Shown piece by piece: positions 45,867 through 55,170 of a stretch of DNA of 64,000 nt. This DNA is from Paenibacillus odorifer. GTDB taxonomy: Bacteria; Bacillota; Bacilli; Paenibacillales; Paenibacillaceae. The stretch is from NCBI RefSeq assembly GCF_000758725.1, contig NZ_CP009428.1:5208001-5272000 (forward strand). Direction: 5' to 3'. Position 1 is the first letter of the stretch, and each line of letters opens with the position of its first letter. Below the pieces are notes generated by a model that saw nothing but the letters and a program-made list of their open reading frames with translations, was not told the DNA's origin and did not search any database. A program made the position numbers and the translations under genes.

Positions 45867-47569
45867 CCGCCTCGGCTCCTCCTATCATACGCAATGAACC
45901 TTCTAACGAACTCCTCAGGTTGTTTCAGTTCAGCTTTTACAGCTAGGGCAAAAAGCGAGGTTTCTTTCAAGTTCGCTTTTTTTACCACATCAGTATTCGT
46001 TAATATTCGCTCAGGGCTATCATCCGCAAGCTTCACGCCATCAGCTAACACTATAGCTCTATCGGCATATTCCAGCATCAAGTGCATATCATGCGTGATC
46101 ATAATGACCGTCATCCCCTGCCCCCGCAGCGTCAAGAGAAATTCCATCATTTCGTTATAATGCCTGTAATCCTGAGCAGCAGTCGGCTCATCCAAAATGA
46201 TCACTTCCGGCTCCAGTACCAGAATAGCGGCAATCGTAACCCGTTTCTTCTGGCCATAACTAAGCGCCGAGATAGGCCAGCTGCGAAAAACATAAAGTCC
46301 GCACACCTTCAAGACTTGATGGACACGTTCACGAACGAGCTCCTCAGAGCAACCTCGGAGTCTAAGTCCTAGAGCGACCTCGTCATATAAAAGTGTCTTA
46401 GAAATCATATGATTGGGATTTTGCATAACAAAACCAATCCGCTCTGCCCGCTCCTTAATCGTGTCCTGAGCAATATCGCGCCCATGCATCCGTATCGATC
46501 CGGAAGTAGGTTTATAGAAGCCACAAATAAGCTTGGAAACTGTAGATTTTCCAGCTCCATTTCGCCCCGCTATACAGACCATCTCTCCTTTATGAACACA
46601 GAGATTGAGCTTATCTAGCACCTGCTGATTTTTTTCGTATCCAAAAGAAATATCGCTAAGCTCGAGGATGGGTGGGCTATCCAGCTTATCCTGCCGTGCC
46701 TGATTGCACTCATACCAGATCTTAAGTTTATTAGAACACGCCTCCAACTGTATATCGTTCATATGCTGCGGATTCATATTTGCTGTAATCGAACATCCGG
46801 CATACTTTAAAGCCGTTAAATAGAGAGGTTCCCGAATGCCAACTTCTGAAAGTAGGGTTGTGCTCAACAGTTCTGCAGCCGGCATATCCGCCACAATACA
46901 TCCTTCATGGATCACAATAATACGATCCACTGCCCGATGCAGCACCTCTTCAAGACGATGCTCGATCATAATAACGGTTTTACCTGTCTCTTTATGCACT
47001 CGATCAATAAGCTCAATCGCTTTTATACCGGTATAAGGATCTAAGCTTGCCAGCGGTTCATCAAAGAGCAGGATGTCCACATCACCTACCAGAACACCTG
47101 CCAAGGTCGTTTTTTGCTTTTGTCCACCCGATAACTCTTGAGGAGAAGAAGCCAGAAATTCGTGGATATCCACCGCTCTTGCGGCAGCCGCCACTTTACT
47201 CTTCATTTCTGTCTGCTGAACCACATGGTTCTCTAGACTGAAGGCGATATCCTCACCAACCGTTAATCCTACAAATTGTCCATCCGGGTCCTGCAATACA
47301 GTACCCACCTGATTGGACAGCTCTGCAATACTCAGATCCTTCTGCTCCTGGCCCATAATCCGTAATGAACCTGATATTTCCCCACTGTAAGCAAAAGGAA
47401 TGAGACCATTAATACAATGAGCAAGTGTACTTTTCCCAGAACCTGAAGGCCCCACGATAAGCACCTTTTCCCCTTCAACAATCGTTAAGTTGATCCCCTG
47501 CAGTGTGGGTTCCTGCTGTGCCCGATATTGAAAGCTGAAATCCTTAAATTCAATCATTACTTTTTTCAT
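45863..47569 (-). CDS. ECF transporter ATPase with two fused ABC domains
   Basis: 568 residues, two nucleotide-binding domains in one chain. The first has IVGPSGSGKST, LSGGQKQKTTLAG and LLFDEPLASLD; the second has IAGRNGAGKST, LSYGQKKRVTIAA and IILDEPTAAQD. Each half thus has a full set of Walker and signature motifs, the second with LSYGQ instead of LSGGQ. It powers uptake through the T and S components. The fused form is common in YkoD-like systems. Confidence 0.92.
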   Translation of the reverse strand: MKKVMIEFKDFSFQYRAQQEPTLQGINLTIVEGEKVLIVGPSGSGKSTLAHCINGLIPFAYSGEISGSLRIMGQEQKDLSIAELSNQVGTVLQDPDGQFVGLTVGEDIAFSLENHVVQQTEMKSKVAAAARAVDIHEFLASSPQELSGGQKQKTTLAGVLVGDVDILLFDEPLASLDPYTGIKAIELIDRVHKETGKTVIMIEHRLEEVLHRAVDRIIVIHEGCIVADMPAAELLSTTLLSEVGIREPLYLTALKYAGCSITANMNPQHMNDIQLEACSNKLKIWYECNQARQDKLDSPPILELSDISFGYEKNQQVLDKLNLCVHKGEMVCIAGRNGAGKSTVSKLICGFYKPTSGSIRMHGRDIAQDTIKERAERIGFVMQNPNHMISKTLLYDEVALGLRLRGCSEELVRERVHQVLKVCGLYVFRSWPISALSYGQKKRVTIAAILVLEPEVIILDEPTAAQDYRHYNEMMEFLLTLRGQGMTVIMITHDMHLMLEYADRAIVLADGVKLADDSPERILTNTDVVKKANLKETSLFALAVKAELKQPEEFVRRFIAYDRRSRGG

Positions 47570-47600
47570 CCGAGACCTTCCTCTGGGTTAATGTGAAGAG

Positions 47601-47631
47601 AAAAAAGCCGGTGATTTCCACCGGCTTTTTT
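47601..47631. terminator. Terminator between the S and A genes of the ECF transporter
   Basis: GCCGGTG-ATTTC-CACCGGC (47607-47625) with six A before and six T after works on either strand. On the minus strand it lies between the S-component stop and the ATPase start, so it could reduce A and T expression relative to S. Confidence 0.85.
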
Positions 47632-47651
47632 AGCTTGGATTTGTATTCCAC

Positions 47652-48212
47652 TCAAGCTTCTCTAGTTAAGCTGCCCTGTTTCGTTCTTGTCTTAGCATAC
47701 GCAATGGCTAGTAAAGATCCGATCACTGCCACCGAAGCTATATTTAATGCACCTGCGGTCAGTCCTTGCGTAAATACTTTATTTACGGGTTCTGCATAGA
47801 TCAGAATATCCAACACCGGGGCTACAAGGAACCATGCTACAGCATTCGCTGCAATCTGAGCCAGATTAAAGCGTATTATTTCCTTTCGTCCGAATTCCCC
47901 GTCATGAATAGCGATTCTAGCTACTAACAAGCCAATAACCAGCCCTACAATGCCAGATGATATGACCCAACTGAACCATGGCGATCCATAAGATATCGTA
48001 TCCTTCAGGGTATGCCCGATCAGGCCTATAAATAATCCGGCAAACGGACCGTACAATAGGGAGAACAATGCCAGTAATGCGTATGTAGTCTCGATGTTAG
48101 TGTTTGGAATACCCGAAGGAATCGAGCCGAATCTCCCCAATATAACGAATAAAGCAGAACCAATACCAATCGCTACAATCGTCTTGATCGACAACACCTT
48201 TTGTTTTGCCAT
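47652..48212 (-). CDS. ECF transporter S component, UPF0397 family
   Basis: From ATG 48212 it has 186 residues and about six membrane segments. The family signature reads SIPSGIPNTNIETTYALLALFS and IGLIGHTLKDTISYGSPWFSWVIS. S components bind the vitamin or cofactor to be transported; the UPF0397 substrate is not known to me. GGGGGAGATGAG precedes 48212. The genes for its partners lie directly downstream. Confidence 0.9.
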   Translation of the reverse strand: MAKQKVLSIKTIVAIGIGSALFVILGRFGSIPSGIPNTNIETTYALLALFSLLYGPFAGLFIGLIGHTLKDTISYGSPWFSWVISSGIVGLVIGLLVARIAIHDGEFGRKEIIRFNLAQIAANAVAWFLVAPVLDILIYAEPVNKVFTQGLTAGALNIASVAVIGSLLAIAYAKTRTKQGSLTREA

Positions 48213-48292
48213 GTTCTCATCTCCCCCAACGCATCTATTATGTTTTATGTGATTATACATCGGAATAGTCGGAATTACTATAGAATCCAAAT

Positions 48293-48333
48293 AAAAAAAT
48301 CTGCAAAGCAACATAATGTTGGCTTTGCAGATT
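48293..48333 (-). terminator. Terminator of the Ig-like repeat gene
   Basis: On the minus strand AATCTGCAAAGC pairs with GCTTTGCAGATT, followed by a T run (A run 48293-48299 on +). It lies 31 bases past the stop at 48364. Confidence 0.88.
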
Positions 48334-48363
48334 CATAGTTGATTATTCAGATCCTATTTTCTA

Positions 48364-50589
48364 TTACTTCACTGTCACTGATACCGTAACTGTCTTGCCG
48401 CCTAGCTTTCCTTTAATGGATGTCGTTCCTTTACTCACAGCTACAATCTGACCGCTAGCAGATACTCTCGCTACAGAAGGCTTGGAGCTGGTCCATACCG
48501 CACTTCCAGTAACAACAGCAGTCTTACCAGTATCATACTGTGCAGTCACGACTACATTCTGAACGGCTCCCGGAGCCATTTTCAGTCTGCTTTCATTAAC
48601 GGTTAGCTTTGTCAGTTTAGGAACTACAGTAATTTTGACACTAGCAGCAATCCCTTGGTAAGATCCTGTCAGCGTAGCAGTACCTTCTGTTACTGCTTTA
48701 ACGGATGTAGCTTTAACCGTAGCAACCGCCTCATTCGAGGACTGCCAATTCATACTGCTGGAGACATTTCCTGTCTTACCATTAGAATAATAAGCCGTTA
48801 CCTTTATCGCTTTAGAGCCTTTAATGTTCATTTCGATAGCAGTAGGTTCTACAACAAGCTTAGTAACCTTTTGTTCAATGGTAACTGGGATACTGATGGT
48901 TTTATTGGCGTAAGTTCCCTTTAAAGTAGCAGAACCCTTCACCAGTCCTTTGATTACCTTACCGGAAGTTGTTGTCTTGATAATTGCATTCGTACCGGTA
49001 AGCTCCCATTCCATAGTTCCAGTAGCATCAAGTTCACTGCCGTTTTCCATCACAGCTTTCACTTCAGGAACAGCCTTCTCTTCACCAGTAACAATCACCA
49101 GATTTTCTTCTGGTCCAAGCAAGACAAGGACTTTATCTTTCACTGTAACCTTTACTTCAACACTTTTTTCTCTTACAGCTGTTTTTGAAGTCGTTGGGTT
49201 TTCTGATTTTATTTTACCGATAACCTTCACAATACCTGCCGATTCAGCTACAATTTTACCGTCTTTAATGGTGGCAATCTCATCATCCGCAGAGGTCCAC
49301 TCGATATCACTGCTAAGATCTAGCTTTGTTCCGTCAAGCTTTGTACCGTTTACTTTTGGAAGGCTTACGGTGTCATCTGTGTAAAGCTCCAGTTCCGTCT
49401 TGTCGGCTTCCAGTTCTGTAATCGTAGGATAAACTGTCAGCTTAAAGCTTTTATTAATTCCTCTGTACTCTGCTTTAATAACCGAAGTTCCCACTGCTTT
49501 AGCAGTCACTGCCGCGGTATCGCTACCAGGCGTAACGGTTGCCGCCAATTGGTTATCCGAAGTCCATACTGCGCTGCCTGAAATATTCGGAGTAGAATTC
49601 GCAGCATCGCGAACCTCAGCCTTAACGTTCAGGGTTTCACCCATAAACAGGAATTGATCTCCTGTAGGAGTAAGTAGTAGCGCTTCATAAGGAGCACGTA
49701 CATATACGTCTACAGTTTGTGTAATCCCCAGATAGGATACTGTAATTACAGCTTTACCAGCAGACAACACTTTGATCTCGCCTTTGTCTACTGTAGCTAC
49801 ACTAGCACTAGAAGAGGACCATTCCGCTTTCGCTGAAATATCATTTGCGCTGGATTTTGTAGTTTCTTTAGTCTCTGCAACCAATTTCAAAGGTGCATCT
49901 CCAACTAGCATCTCTAGTTCTTTAACGATTTTGTCGTCATGTTTAAGCTCAATTTCAGAATAAGGCAATTTCACTACAGCCTTAAAGGTTGCTGTTAAGG
50001 TCTTGTATTTGGCAGTGATCGTTGCTGTACCTTCACCAGCCAAAGTGATCTTACCTTCTGCAATGGTCAATACGCTTGTGTTCGAGCTGCTCCAAGTAGT
50101 ATCAGCCGTTACATCCTTAGCAGAAGTCGCTGTTTCTCCACCAATCGCATTGGCTTTGACCAGCAGTTTATCCTCATCATCACCCAATTTGTAGTTCCCT
50201 TCAGAACTATATTCGAGCTTCAGTTCTTTAACAGGATGTGCTACCTCAACTTCAATGGTAGCAAGTGCATGATTATAAGTCGCTGTAATAATAGCTTTTC
50301 CACTGTCTATCGGAGTCAGCAGGCCATTTACTACCTTTACAGCGTTTGTGTTAGAAGAATTCCATACAACTGCACCTGTCACATCTCTTTTAGATGAGGA
50401 CCCTTCCACATTCGCATATACCTTAAGTTGCTTTGGCGTTTGTCCAACCGTAAGCTCTACTTTAGCTGAGCTTTCGAATTCAATCGAGTTGATATCGCCG
50501 GTCGCTGCAAAGACACTTACCGGAAAAACCGCAGTAGCTAACAATATCATGATGAGGAGCATTTTCGTCATTTTCCTGTACACAGTCAT
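48364..50589 (-). CDS. Secreted protein of eight bacterial Ig-like (BIG2) repeats
   Basis: 741 residues. Signal peptide 1-28 (MLLIMILLATAVFPVSVFA). The rest is eight repeats of about 80-90 residues, each with a W(T/S)SSN core followed by G-K-A-T-I-TA-Y strands. The last two are the most regular. There is no LPxTG motif, S-layer homology domain or enzyme domain, so it is probably exported and held by other means or released. BIG2 domains occur in adhesins and surface proteins; the function here is unknown. GGGAGAG precedes the ATG. Confidence 0.88.
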   Translation of the reverse strand: MTVYRKMTKMLLIMILLATAVFPVSVFAATGDINSIEFESSAKVELTVGQTPKQLKVYANVEGSSSKRDVTGAVVWNSSNTNAVKVVNGLLTPIDSGKAIITATYNHALATIEVEVAHPVKELKLEYSSEGNYKLGDDEDKLLVKANAIGGETATSAKDVTADTTWSSSNTSVLTIAEGKITLAGEGTATITAKYKTLTATFKAVVKLPYSEIELKHDDKIVKELEMLVGDAPLKLVAETKETTKSSANDISAKAEWSSSSASVATVDKGEIKVLSAGKAVITVSYLGITQTVDVYVRAPYEALLLTPTGDQFLFMGETLNVKAEVRDAANSTPNISGSAVWTSDNQLAATVTPGSDTAAVTAKAVGTSVIKAEYRGINKSFKLTVYPTITELEADKTELELYTDDTVSLPKVNGTKLDGTKLDLSSDIEWTSADDEIATIKDGKIVAESAGIVKVIGKIKSENPTTSKTAVREKSVEVKVTVKDKVLVLLGPEENLVIVTGEEKAVPEVKAVMENGSELDATGTMEWELTGTNAIIKTTTSGKVIKGLVKGSATLKGTYANKTISIPVTIEQKVTKLVVEPTAIEMNIKGSKAIKVTAYYSNGKTGNVSSSMNWQSSNEAVATVKATSVKAVTEGTATLTGSYQGIAASVKITVVPKLTKLTVNESRLKMAPGAVQNVVVTAQYDTGKTAVVTGSAVWTSSKPSVARVSASGQIVAVSKGTTSIKGKLGGKTVTVSVTVK

Positions 50590-50733
50590 TTGTTCTCTCC
50601 CTTAGGCTATAATGTCGTTCGGTGGTTTATCCCCACACTCTTTTACTTATATCGACAATTGTACCCTAAGTGTTTACCCCCTGGCTCTATAAAGCGAAAT
50701 TCGGGACTTTCAGACTAGATAATACGGTAAAGG

Positions 50734-50762
50734 TTGATCAAAATATTAGGAAGTAATATGCT
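50734..50762 (+). promoter_or_regulatory. SigA promoter for azlCD
   Basis: TTGATC (50734-50739) and TATGCT (50757-50762) with a 17-bp spacer; start near 50769, 30 bases before the azlC ATG. Confidence 0.65.
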
Positions 50763-50798
50763 AACTACTAAATTCTTTCTTGAAACAAGGGGGCTACG

Positions 50799-51533
50799 AT
50801 GAGTGCAGAGAACGTCCAACTAGAAGCAATCCCGTCTCCTAAACAGGAAGATAGCTTCCTTAAAGGGGTAAAAGATTGTATTCCCACACTACTAGGCTAC
50901 TTAAGCATCGGACTTGCAGCAGGCGTTGTTCAAAAGACAGCCGGACTCAGCATTGCTGAGATTGCCTTAATCAGCTTGATTCTTTACGCGGGCTCCGCTC
51001 AGTTTATAGCTGCTGGAATGATAGCCGTTAGCAGCTCGCCTGCGGCCATTATCATTACGATATTTATCGTGAATCTTCGCCATATTTTGCTTAGTGCAGC
51101 TCTTTCTCCTTATTTCCGCCATCTTTCCCCACTGAGAAATATGCTGGTTGGTTCTTTATTGACTGATGAGACCTTTGGAGTTGCCATCAATCAAGCTTTG
51201 AATAAGCAGCAAATCAGTGAAAAATGGATGCACGGTCTAAATCTCACAGCATATTTAAATTGGTTTCTTGCGAATGTAGCGGGAGCTTTTTTAGCCCAGT
51301 GGATCTCAGACCCTGATCAATTCGGTTTGCAGTTTGCCTTACCTGCGATGTTTATTGGCATTCTTGTAATTTCCATGATTGACCGTAATAAAATCAAACT
51401 AGATTTGGTTGTCGCAATCCTTGCCGTAATCATAGCAGTAGGAAGCTCTTTCCTATTCTCCAGTAGTGTTGGAGTGATTATCGCTACAGTTATTGCGTCA
51501 ACGATAGGGATGGTGTTTGAAAAATGGAAGTGA
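50799..51533 (+). CDS. azlC: AzlC family branched-chain amino acid exporter, large subunit
   Basis: 244 residues, about seven membrane segments, with family motifs SIGLAAGVVQKTAGLS, LYAGSAQFIAAGM and IFIVNLRHILLSAAL. AzlCD exports branched-chain amino acids and their analogues in B. subtilis. GGGGG precedes ATG 50799. It overlaps azlD by ten bases. Confidence 0.92.
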   Translation: MSAENVQLEAIPSPKQEDSFLKGVKDCIPTLLGYLSIGLAAGVVQKTAGLSIAEIALISLILYAGSAQFIAAGMIAVSSSPAAIIITIFIVNLRHILLSAALSPYFRHLSPLRNMLVGSLLTDETFGVAINQALNKQQISEKWMHGLNLTAYLNWFLANVAGAFLAQWISDPDQFGLQFALPAMFIGILVISMIDRNKIKLDLVVAILAVIIAVGSSFLFSSSVGVIIATVIASTIGMVFEKWK

Positions 51534-51850
51534 GATGGGATGTATTTCTGATCATTCTAGGAGCAGCTTTTGTGACCTTTATTCCCAGGGTGGTTCCGCT
51601 TATGATCCTTAGCCGGTTTGAATTGCCAAAATGGGGAATGCGCTGGTTAAATTATGTTCCTATCTCTGTTATGGCGGCATTAATAGGTCAGGAGATATTT
51701 TTGAATGATGGAGAATTTTCGTCTTTAGCTAATAACATTGAGCTTTTTGCGGCATTGCCTACTTTTTTGGTTGCGATAAAAACCCGGAGCTTGCTAGGCA
51801 CTGTAGTGGCGGGAATTGTTTCAATCATGATCCTACGGATGTTTTTTTGA
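51524..51850 (+). CDS. azlD: AzlD family small subunit
   Basis: 108 residues, four membrane segments, beginning in the azlC end. AzlD motif TFIPRVVPLMILSRFELPKWGMRWLNYVPISVMAAL is clear. It is the obligate partner of AzlC. Transcription probably stops at the hairpin at 52106, after reading through four-module copy C. Confidence 0.92.
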   Translation: MEVRWDVFLIILGAAFVTFIPRVVPLMILSRFELPKWGMRWLNYVPISVMAALIGQEIFLNDGEFSSLANNIELFAALPTFLVAIKTRSLLGTVVAGIVSIMILRMFF

Positions 51851-51878
51851 TCCACTTCTACGCGTATGAAGTCACTAT

Positions 51879-52055
51879 CGGACCCAGTTGACCTTATTCG
51901 CAGCAATATCCCACTTTTGGAACACTAACGGACACCATTGTCGCTATTGTCATGAAAAACACCTATTATGAACCACTTTCTGAGGAATAGCTGCACTGGG
52001 GTCCGAAACTAAGCATAAAAGGCAAAAAAATTGCAAATAACGCCATCTGGGTCCG
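51879..52055. repeat. 177-bp four-module element, copy C
   Basis: Modules 51879-51898 and 51929-51948 (forward), 51986-52005 and 52036-52055 (inverted); spacers 30, 37 and 30 bp. Outer modules 1 and 4 match at 17 of 20 positions and inner modules 2 and 3 at 16. It lies in the convergent gap between azlD and mtaB. Confidence 0.93.
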
Positions 52056-52105
52056 AAAGCATCAGGAGATTGTTATGAATTGGTGGTCTAGGCAGCAGCA
52101 ACTAA

Positions 52106-52154
52106 AAAACAGAGCAGCCCTTCCCCATTAACGGGAAAATGACTGCTCTGTTTT
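52106..52154. terminator. Bidirectional terminator between azlD and mtaB
   Basis: AAAACAGAGCAG (52106-52117) pairs with CTGCTCTGTTTT (52143-52154), with A-rich and T-rich flanks. It serves convergent genes on both strands. Confidence 0.85.
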
Positions 52155-52193
52155 CTTTTTACTAATATTTATTGCTTAACGGATATTTATTGC

Positions 52194-53537
52194 TTAACGA
52201 ACAGCCTGCTGAAGCCCAGTCTGACTAACCCCGATCAACTCGCCGCGGCATTCGTTCACGCCAGCTTCCGTTATCTTCACCTGACAAAGTTCTCCTTGGA
52301 GTGAATCTTCACCATCGAAGAACACCTGCAAATAGTTGTCGCTAAACCCATGCTGGATATTGCGGCCCGGAGCCCCTTTTGCGGCTCTTTCCGGAATAAC
52401 ACTTAATGTCTGGCCTACAAATTTACGAGCATAAGCTATTTGCATTTCTTCTGAAAGATCAATCAGTTCCTGCACGCGTACATTTTTGATTTCTTCGTCG
52501 ATCTGATTCTCCATCCGCGCTGCTGGAGTGCCCGTCCGCTTGGAGTAAGGGAATACATGCATCTCAGAGTAATTAATAGCCTTCATGAAATCGTAGCCGG
52601 CACGGAACATTTCATCGGTCTCTCCCGGGAATCCAACGATAACATCCGTAGTAATCCCGACATCCGGCATCGCCTGACGGATCAGCTGCATTTTGGCGTA
52701 ATATTCTTCTGTCGTATATTTACGGCGCATTGCTTTCAGCACATCATTATGTCCGGCTTGCAGCGGGATATGCAGATGACGGCACATTTTAGAGGAACGG
52801 TTCAGCACCTCCAGCAGCTTCTCATCGATCTGGCTGGCTTCGATAGAACTGATACGTACCCGCTCCAGTCCATCCACCTTATCTAGATCCCACAGCAAAT
52901 CGGCTAGACGGTAATTATCAAGATCATCACCGTAACCACCGGTATGAATACCCGTGAGAACAAATTCTTTATACCCTGCTTCTACTAATTGATGCGCCTG
53001 GGTTACGATGCTTTTGGGATCACGGCTGCGGGAAAGTCCACGTGACCATGGAATGATGCAGAATGTGCAGAAGTTGTTGCAGCCATCCTGAATCTTCATA
53101 AAAGCACGCGTCCGATCCGCAAAGCCAGGTACATCCATCTCTTCGAATTCACGTGTCTTCATAATATTACGAACAGCGTTGACTGGCTGACGTGAGGCTT
53201 CAATGTTCTTCACATGCGTCATGATCTGATCGCGGTCCTGGTTACCAATAACAAGATCGACACCAGGAATATCAAGAATCTCACCAGGAGAGGTCTGTGC
53301 ATAGCAGCCAGTAACCGCCACGATAGCCTCCGGATTGCGGCGAACGGCACGACGAATCATTTGACGGCTTTTTTTGTCACCTGTATTAGTTACAGTACAA
53401 GTATTAATCAGATATACATCGGCAGGTCCCTCGAAATCGACCTGCTCGTAACCTTCATTTTTGAATAGCTGCCAGATGGCTTCGGTGTCATAAAAATTCA
53501 CTTTACAACCTAAAGTATAAAATGCTACGGATGGCAT
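52194..53537 (-). CDS. mtaB: tRNA ms2t6A methylthiotransferase MtaB
   Basis: 447 residues. An N-terminal UPF0004 domain with cysteines (TLGCKVNFYDTEA, INTCTVTNTGDKKSR, VTGCYAQ), the radical-SAM cluster C-x3-C-x2-C in DGCNNFCTFCIIPWSRG, and a C-terminal TRAM domain. It adds a methylthio group to t6A37 in tRNAs reading ANN codons. It follows rsmE by three bases. A tandem copy of CGTTAAGCAATAAATAT begins at its stop codon. Confidence 0.95.
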   Translation of the reverse strand: MPSVAFYTLGCKVNFYDTEAIWQLFKNEGYEQVDFEGPADVYLINTCTVTNTGDKKSRQMIRRAVRRNPEAIVAVTGCYAQTSPGEILDIPGVDLVIGNQDRDQIMTHVKNIEASRQPVNAVRNIMKTREFEEMDVPGFADRTRAFMKIQDGCNNFCTFCIIPWSRGLSRSRDPKSIVTQAHQLVEAGYKEFVLTGIHTGGYGDDLDNYRLADLLWDLDKVDGLERVRISSIEASQIDEKLLEVLNRSSKMCRHLHIPLQAGHNDVLKAMRRKYTTEEYYAKMQLIRQAMPDVGITTDVIVGFPGETDEMFRAGYDFMKAINYSEMHVFPYSKRTGTPAARMENQIDEEIKNVRVQELIDLSEEMQIAYARKFVGQTLSVIPERAAKGAPGRNIQHGFSDNYLQVFFDGEDSLQGELCQVKITEAGVNECRGELIGVSQTGLQQAVR

Positions 53538-53540
53538 CTC

Positions 53541-54305
53541 TTAAGCTCCTCCCATTTCTCCAGATTCATATAAAATACAAGCAGCGGCAACCATGCCCGC
53601 TGTCTCACAGCGCAGAATACGCCGTCCTAGTCCTACGGAAACCGCACCAGCTTCTTCTGCCTTTTGGCATTCCTCTGGTGTAAAGCCCCCTTCAGGACCT
53701 ACCACAATCAATACCTTCCCACCAGCCTGCGGTGAAAGCGAGGATAACCAAGGGGCAACACTGCTGCGAAGCTGCAAGCCTTCTTCTTTTTCATAACAGA
53801 AATAAATTGCATCATACTCACTAAAAGTCTGGAGCAGCTGCTTCCAGGATAACGGTGAGCCTACAGCCGGAACGATGTTCCGGTGTGCCTGCTCGGCAGC
53901 TTCTTTACAAATTTTACGCCAGCGGTCCAGCCGCTTACTTTCCTTGCGTTCATCGTACTGTACAATCGTGCGCTCCGACAGAAAAGGAATAAAACCAACG
54001 GCTCCAATTTCTGTACACTTTTGAATGACAGTTTCCATCTTATCAGCCTTGGGTAAGCTCTGAGCCACTGTGATTTTTATCCGCGGTTCATGCGTCATCT
54101 CCAGGGTTTCCAGGATATTCACTGTCACTTCCCCAATTTCGATCTGAGCAATCTCCACTAACGCTTCACGGGAGACGCCATCGCTGACAATAAGCTTGTC
54201 CCCAGCCTTACCGCGCATCACTTTGGCAATATGCCTTGCATCTTCTCCGTCAATTCTAACGTTATCCGTACCAAACTGCTCCGGTGTAACAAAATATCGC
54301 TGCAT
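53541..54305 (-). CDS. rsmE: 16S rRNA (uracil(1498)-N3)-methyltransferase
   Basis: 254 residues, SPOUT (knotted) fold: VVGPEGGFTPEECQKAEEAGA and GRRILRCETAGMVAAACIL are the C-terminal knot and SAM-binding sites; QSLPKADKMETVIQKCTEIGAVGFIPF is the central motif. It methylates U1498. Order prmA, protease, rsmE, mtaB matches the conserved prmA-rsmE-mtaB row with a protease gene inserted. Confidence 0.95.
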   Translation of the reverse strand: MQRYFVTPEQFGTDNVRIDGEDARHIAKVMRGKAGDKLIVSDGVSREALVEIAQIEIGEVTVNILETLEMTHEPRIKITVAQSLPKADKMETVIQKCTEIGAVGFIPFLSERTIVQYDERKESKRLDRWRKICKEAAEQAHRNIVPAVGSPLSWKQLLQTFSEYDAIYFCYEKEEGLQLRSSVAPWLSSLSPQAGGKVLIVVGPEGGFTPEECQKAEEAGAVSVGLGRRILRCETAGMVAAACILYESGEMGGA

Positions 54306-54337
54306 CTCTTCATCATCCTGTTCATGAATTCAGTAAG

Positions 54338-54381
54338 AAGAAACGGTAAAGACGCCTTAATTAAGACGTCACCCGTTTCTT
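54338..54381. other. Nested hairpin between the protease and rsmE genes
   Basis: AAGAAACGG (54338-54346) pairs with CCGTTTCTT (54373-54381); inside, GACG-C-CTTAATTAAG-A-CGTC (54351-54370) is nearly self-complementary. No long T run, so it may be a weak terminator or a processing site after the protease gene at 54485. Confidence 0.55.
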
Positions 54382-54484
54382 AGAGAAATATAACTATGGA
54401 TCAGGCGAAATTTAACTATCCTATTTTTCAACAAATTACATAATACAATGTTTAAGCAGGGTTGACCAGACTTCAGTCCCTACC

Positions 54485-55168
54485 TTAGCTGCCAAACATT
54501 CTTAGGAATAGCTGCACAAATGTTCTCGACATTTCACTAGCCCAGTGGCCAAGAGGATCAATGGTATAGGTTCGTAACCCTGGAATAAACAGAATTAATA
54601 AAAATATAAATACAGCCCATTGCTCAAATTGCTGTAATTTGCCCCGAATAGAGCGAGGGGCAATATCCTCCACAATCCGGTAGCCATCCAGCGGAGGCAA
54701 TGGAATCAGATTGAATAAGAATAGAAAGAAGTTCCATTGAATAAAGGTGCCAAAGAACAAATACACTGCCTCTAATACGCGGTCATTGGAGATCGACTCT
54801 AATACACCAGTTGCCGCAAGCACCCCATATATTAAAGCACCAATAATCCCTAGTAACAGGTTACTGATTGGGCCCGCAGCAGACACAATGACTCCCATCA
54901 GACGGGGGCGGCTAAAGTTATCGCGGTTTACAGGAACCGGACGCGCCCACCCGAAACCAGCAACCAGCAGCAGTAAAATACCAAAAAAATCGAAGTGTAC
55001 AGCAGGGTTAAGCGTCATGCGTCCTAATAATCTAGCGGTAGGGTCACCGAACTTATTGGCGAAATAAGCATGACTGAATTCATGTACTGTAAAAGCAATT
55101 AAAATCGTAATGAGCAGAAAAGGAAGCTGATCCAGATCTACACGTATTATACTTTGCAATATATCCAT
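54485..55168 (-). CDS. Site-2 protease family (M50) membrane metallopeptidase
   Basis: From ATG 55168 it has 227 residues and four to five membrane segments. The zinc site is HEFSHAYFAN (HExxH-like, near residue 27) with the third ligand region NPAVHFDFFGI and NLIPLPPLDGYRI. Small M50 proteins of this type resemble B. subtilis YwhC-like proteases; the substrate is unknown. AGAGG precedes 55168, two bases after the prmA stop. It interrupts an otherwise conserved prmA-rsmE pair. Confidence 0.88.
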   Translation of the reverse strand: MDILQSIIRVDLDQLPFLLITILIAFTVHEFSHAYFANKFGDPTARLLGRMTLNPAVHFDFFGILLLLVAGFGWARPVPVNRDNFSRPRLMGVIVSAAGPISNLLLGIIGALIYGVLAATGVLESISNDRVLEAVYLFFGTFIQWNFFLFLFNLIPLPPLDGYRIVEDIAPRSIRGKLQQFEQWAVFIFLLILFIPGLRTYTIDPLGHWASEMSRTFVQLFLRMFGS

Positions 55169-55170
55169 TT

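Noticed and set aside
47601..47631. Riboswitch between ECF genes
   Set aside because: Only a plain hairpin with T run is seen; no aptamer-like conserved sequence.
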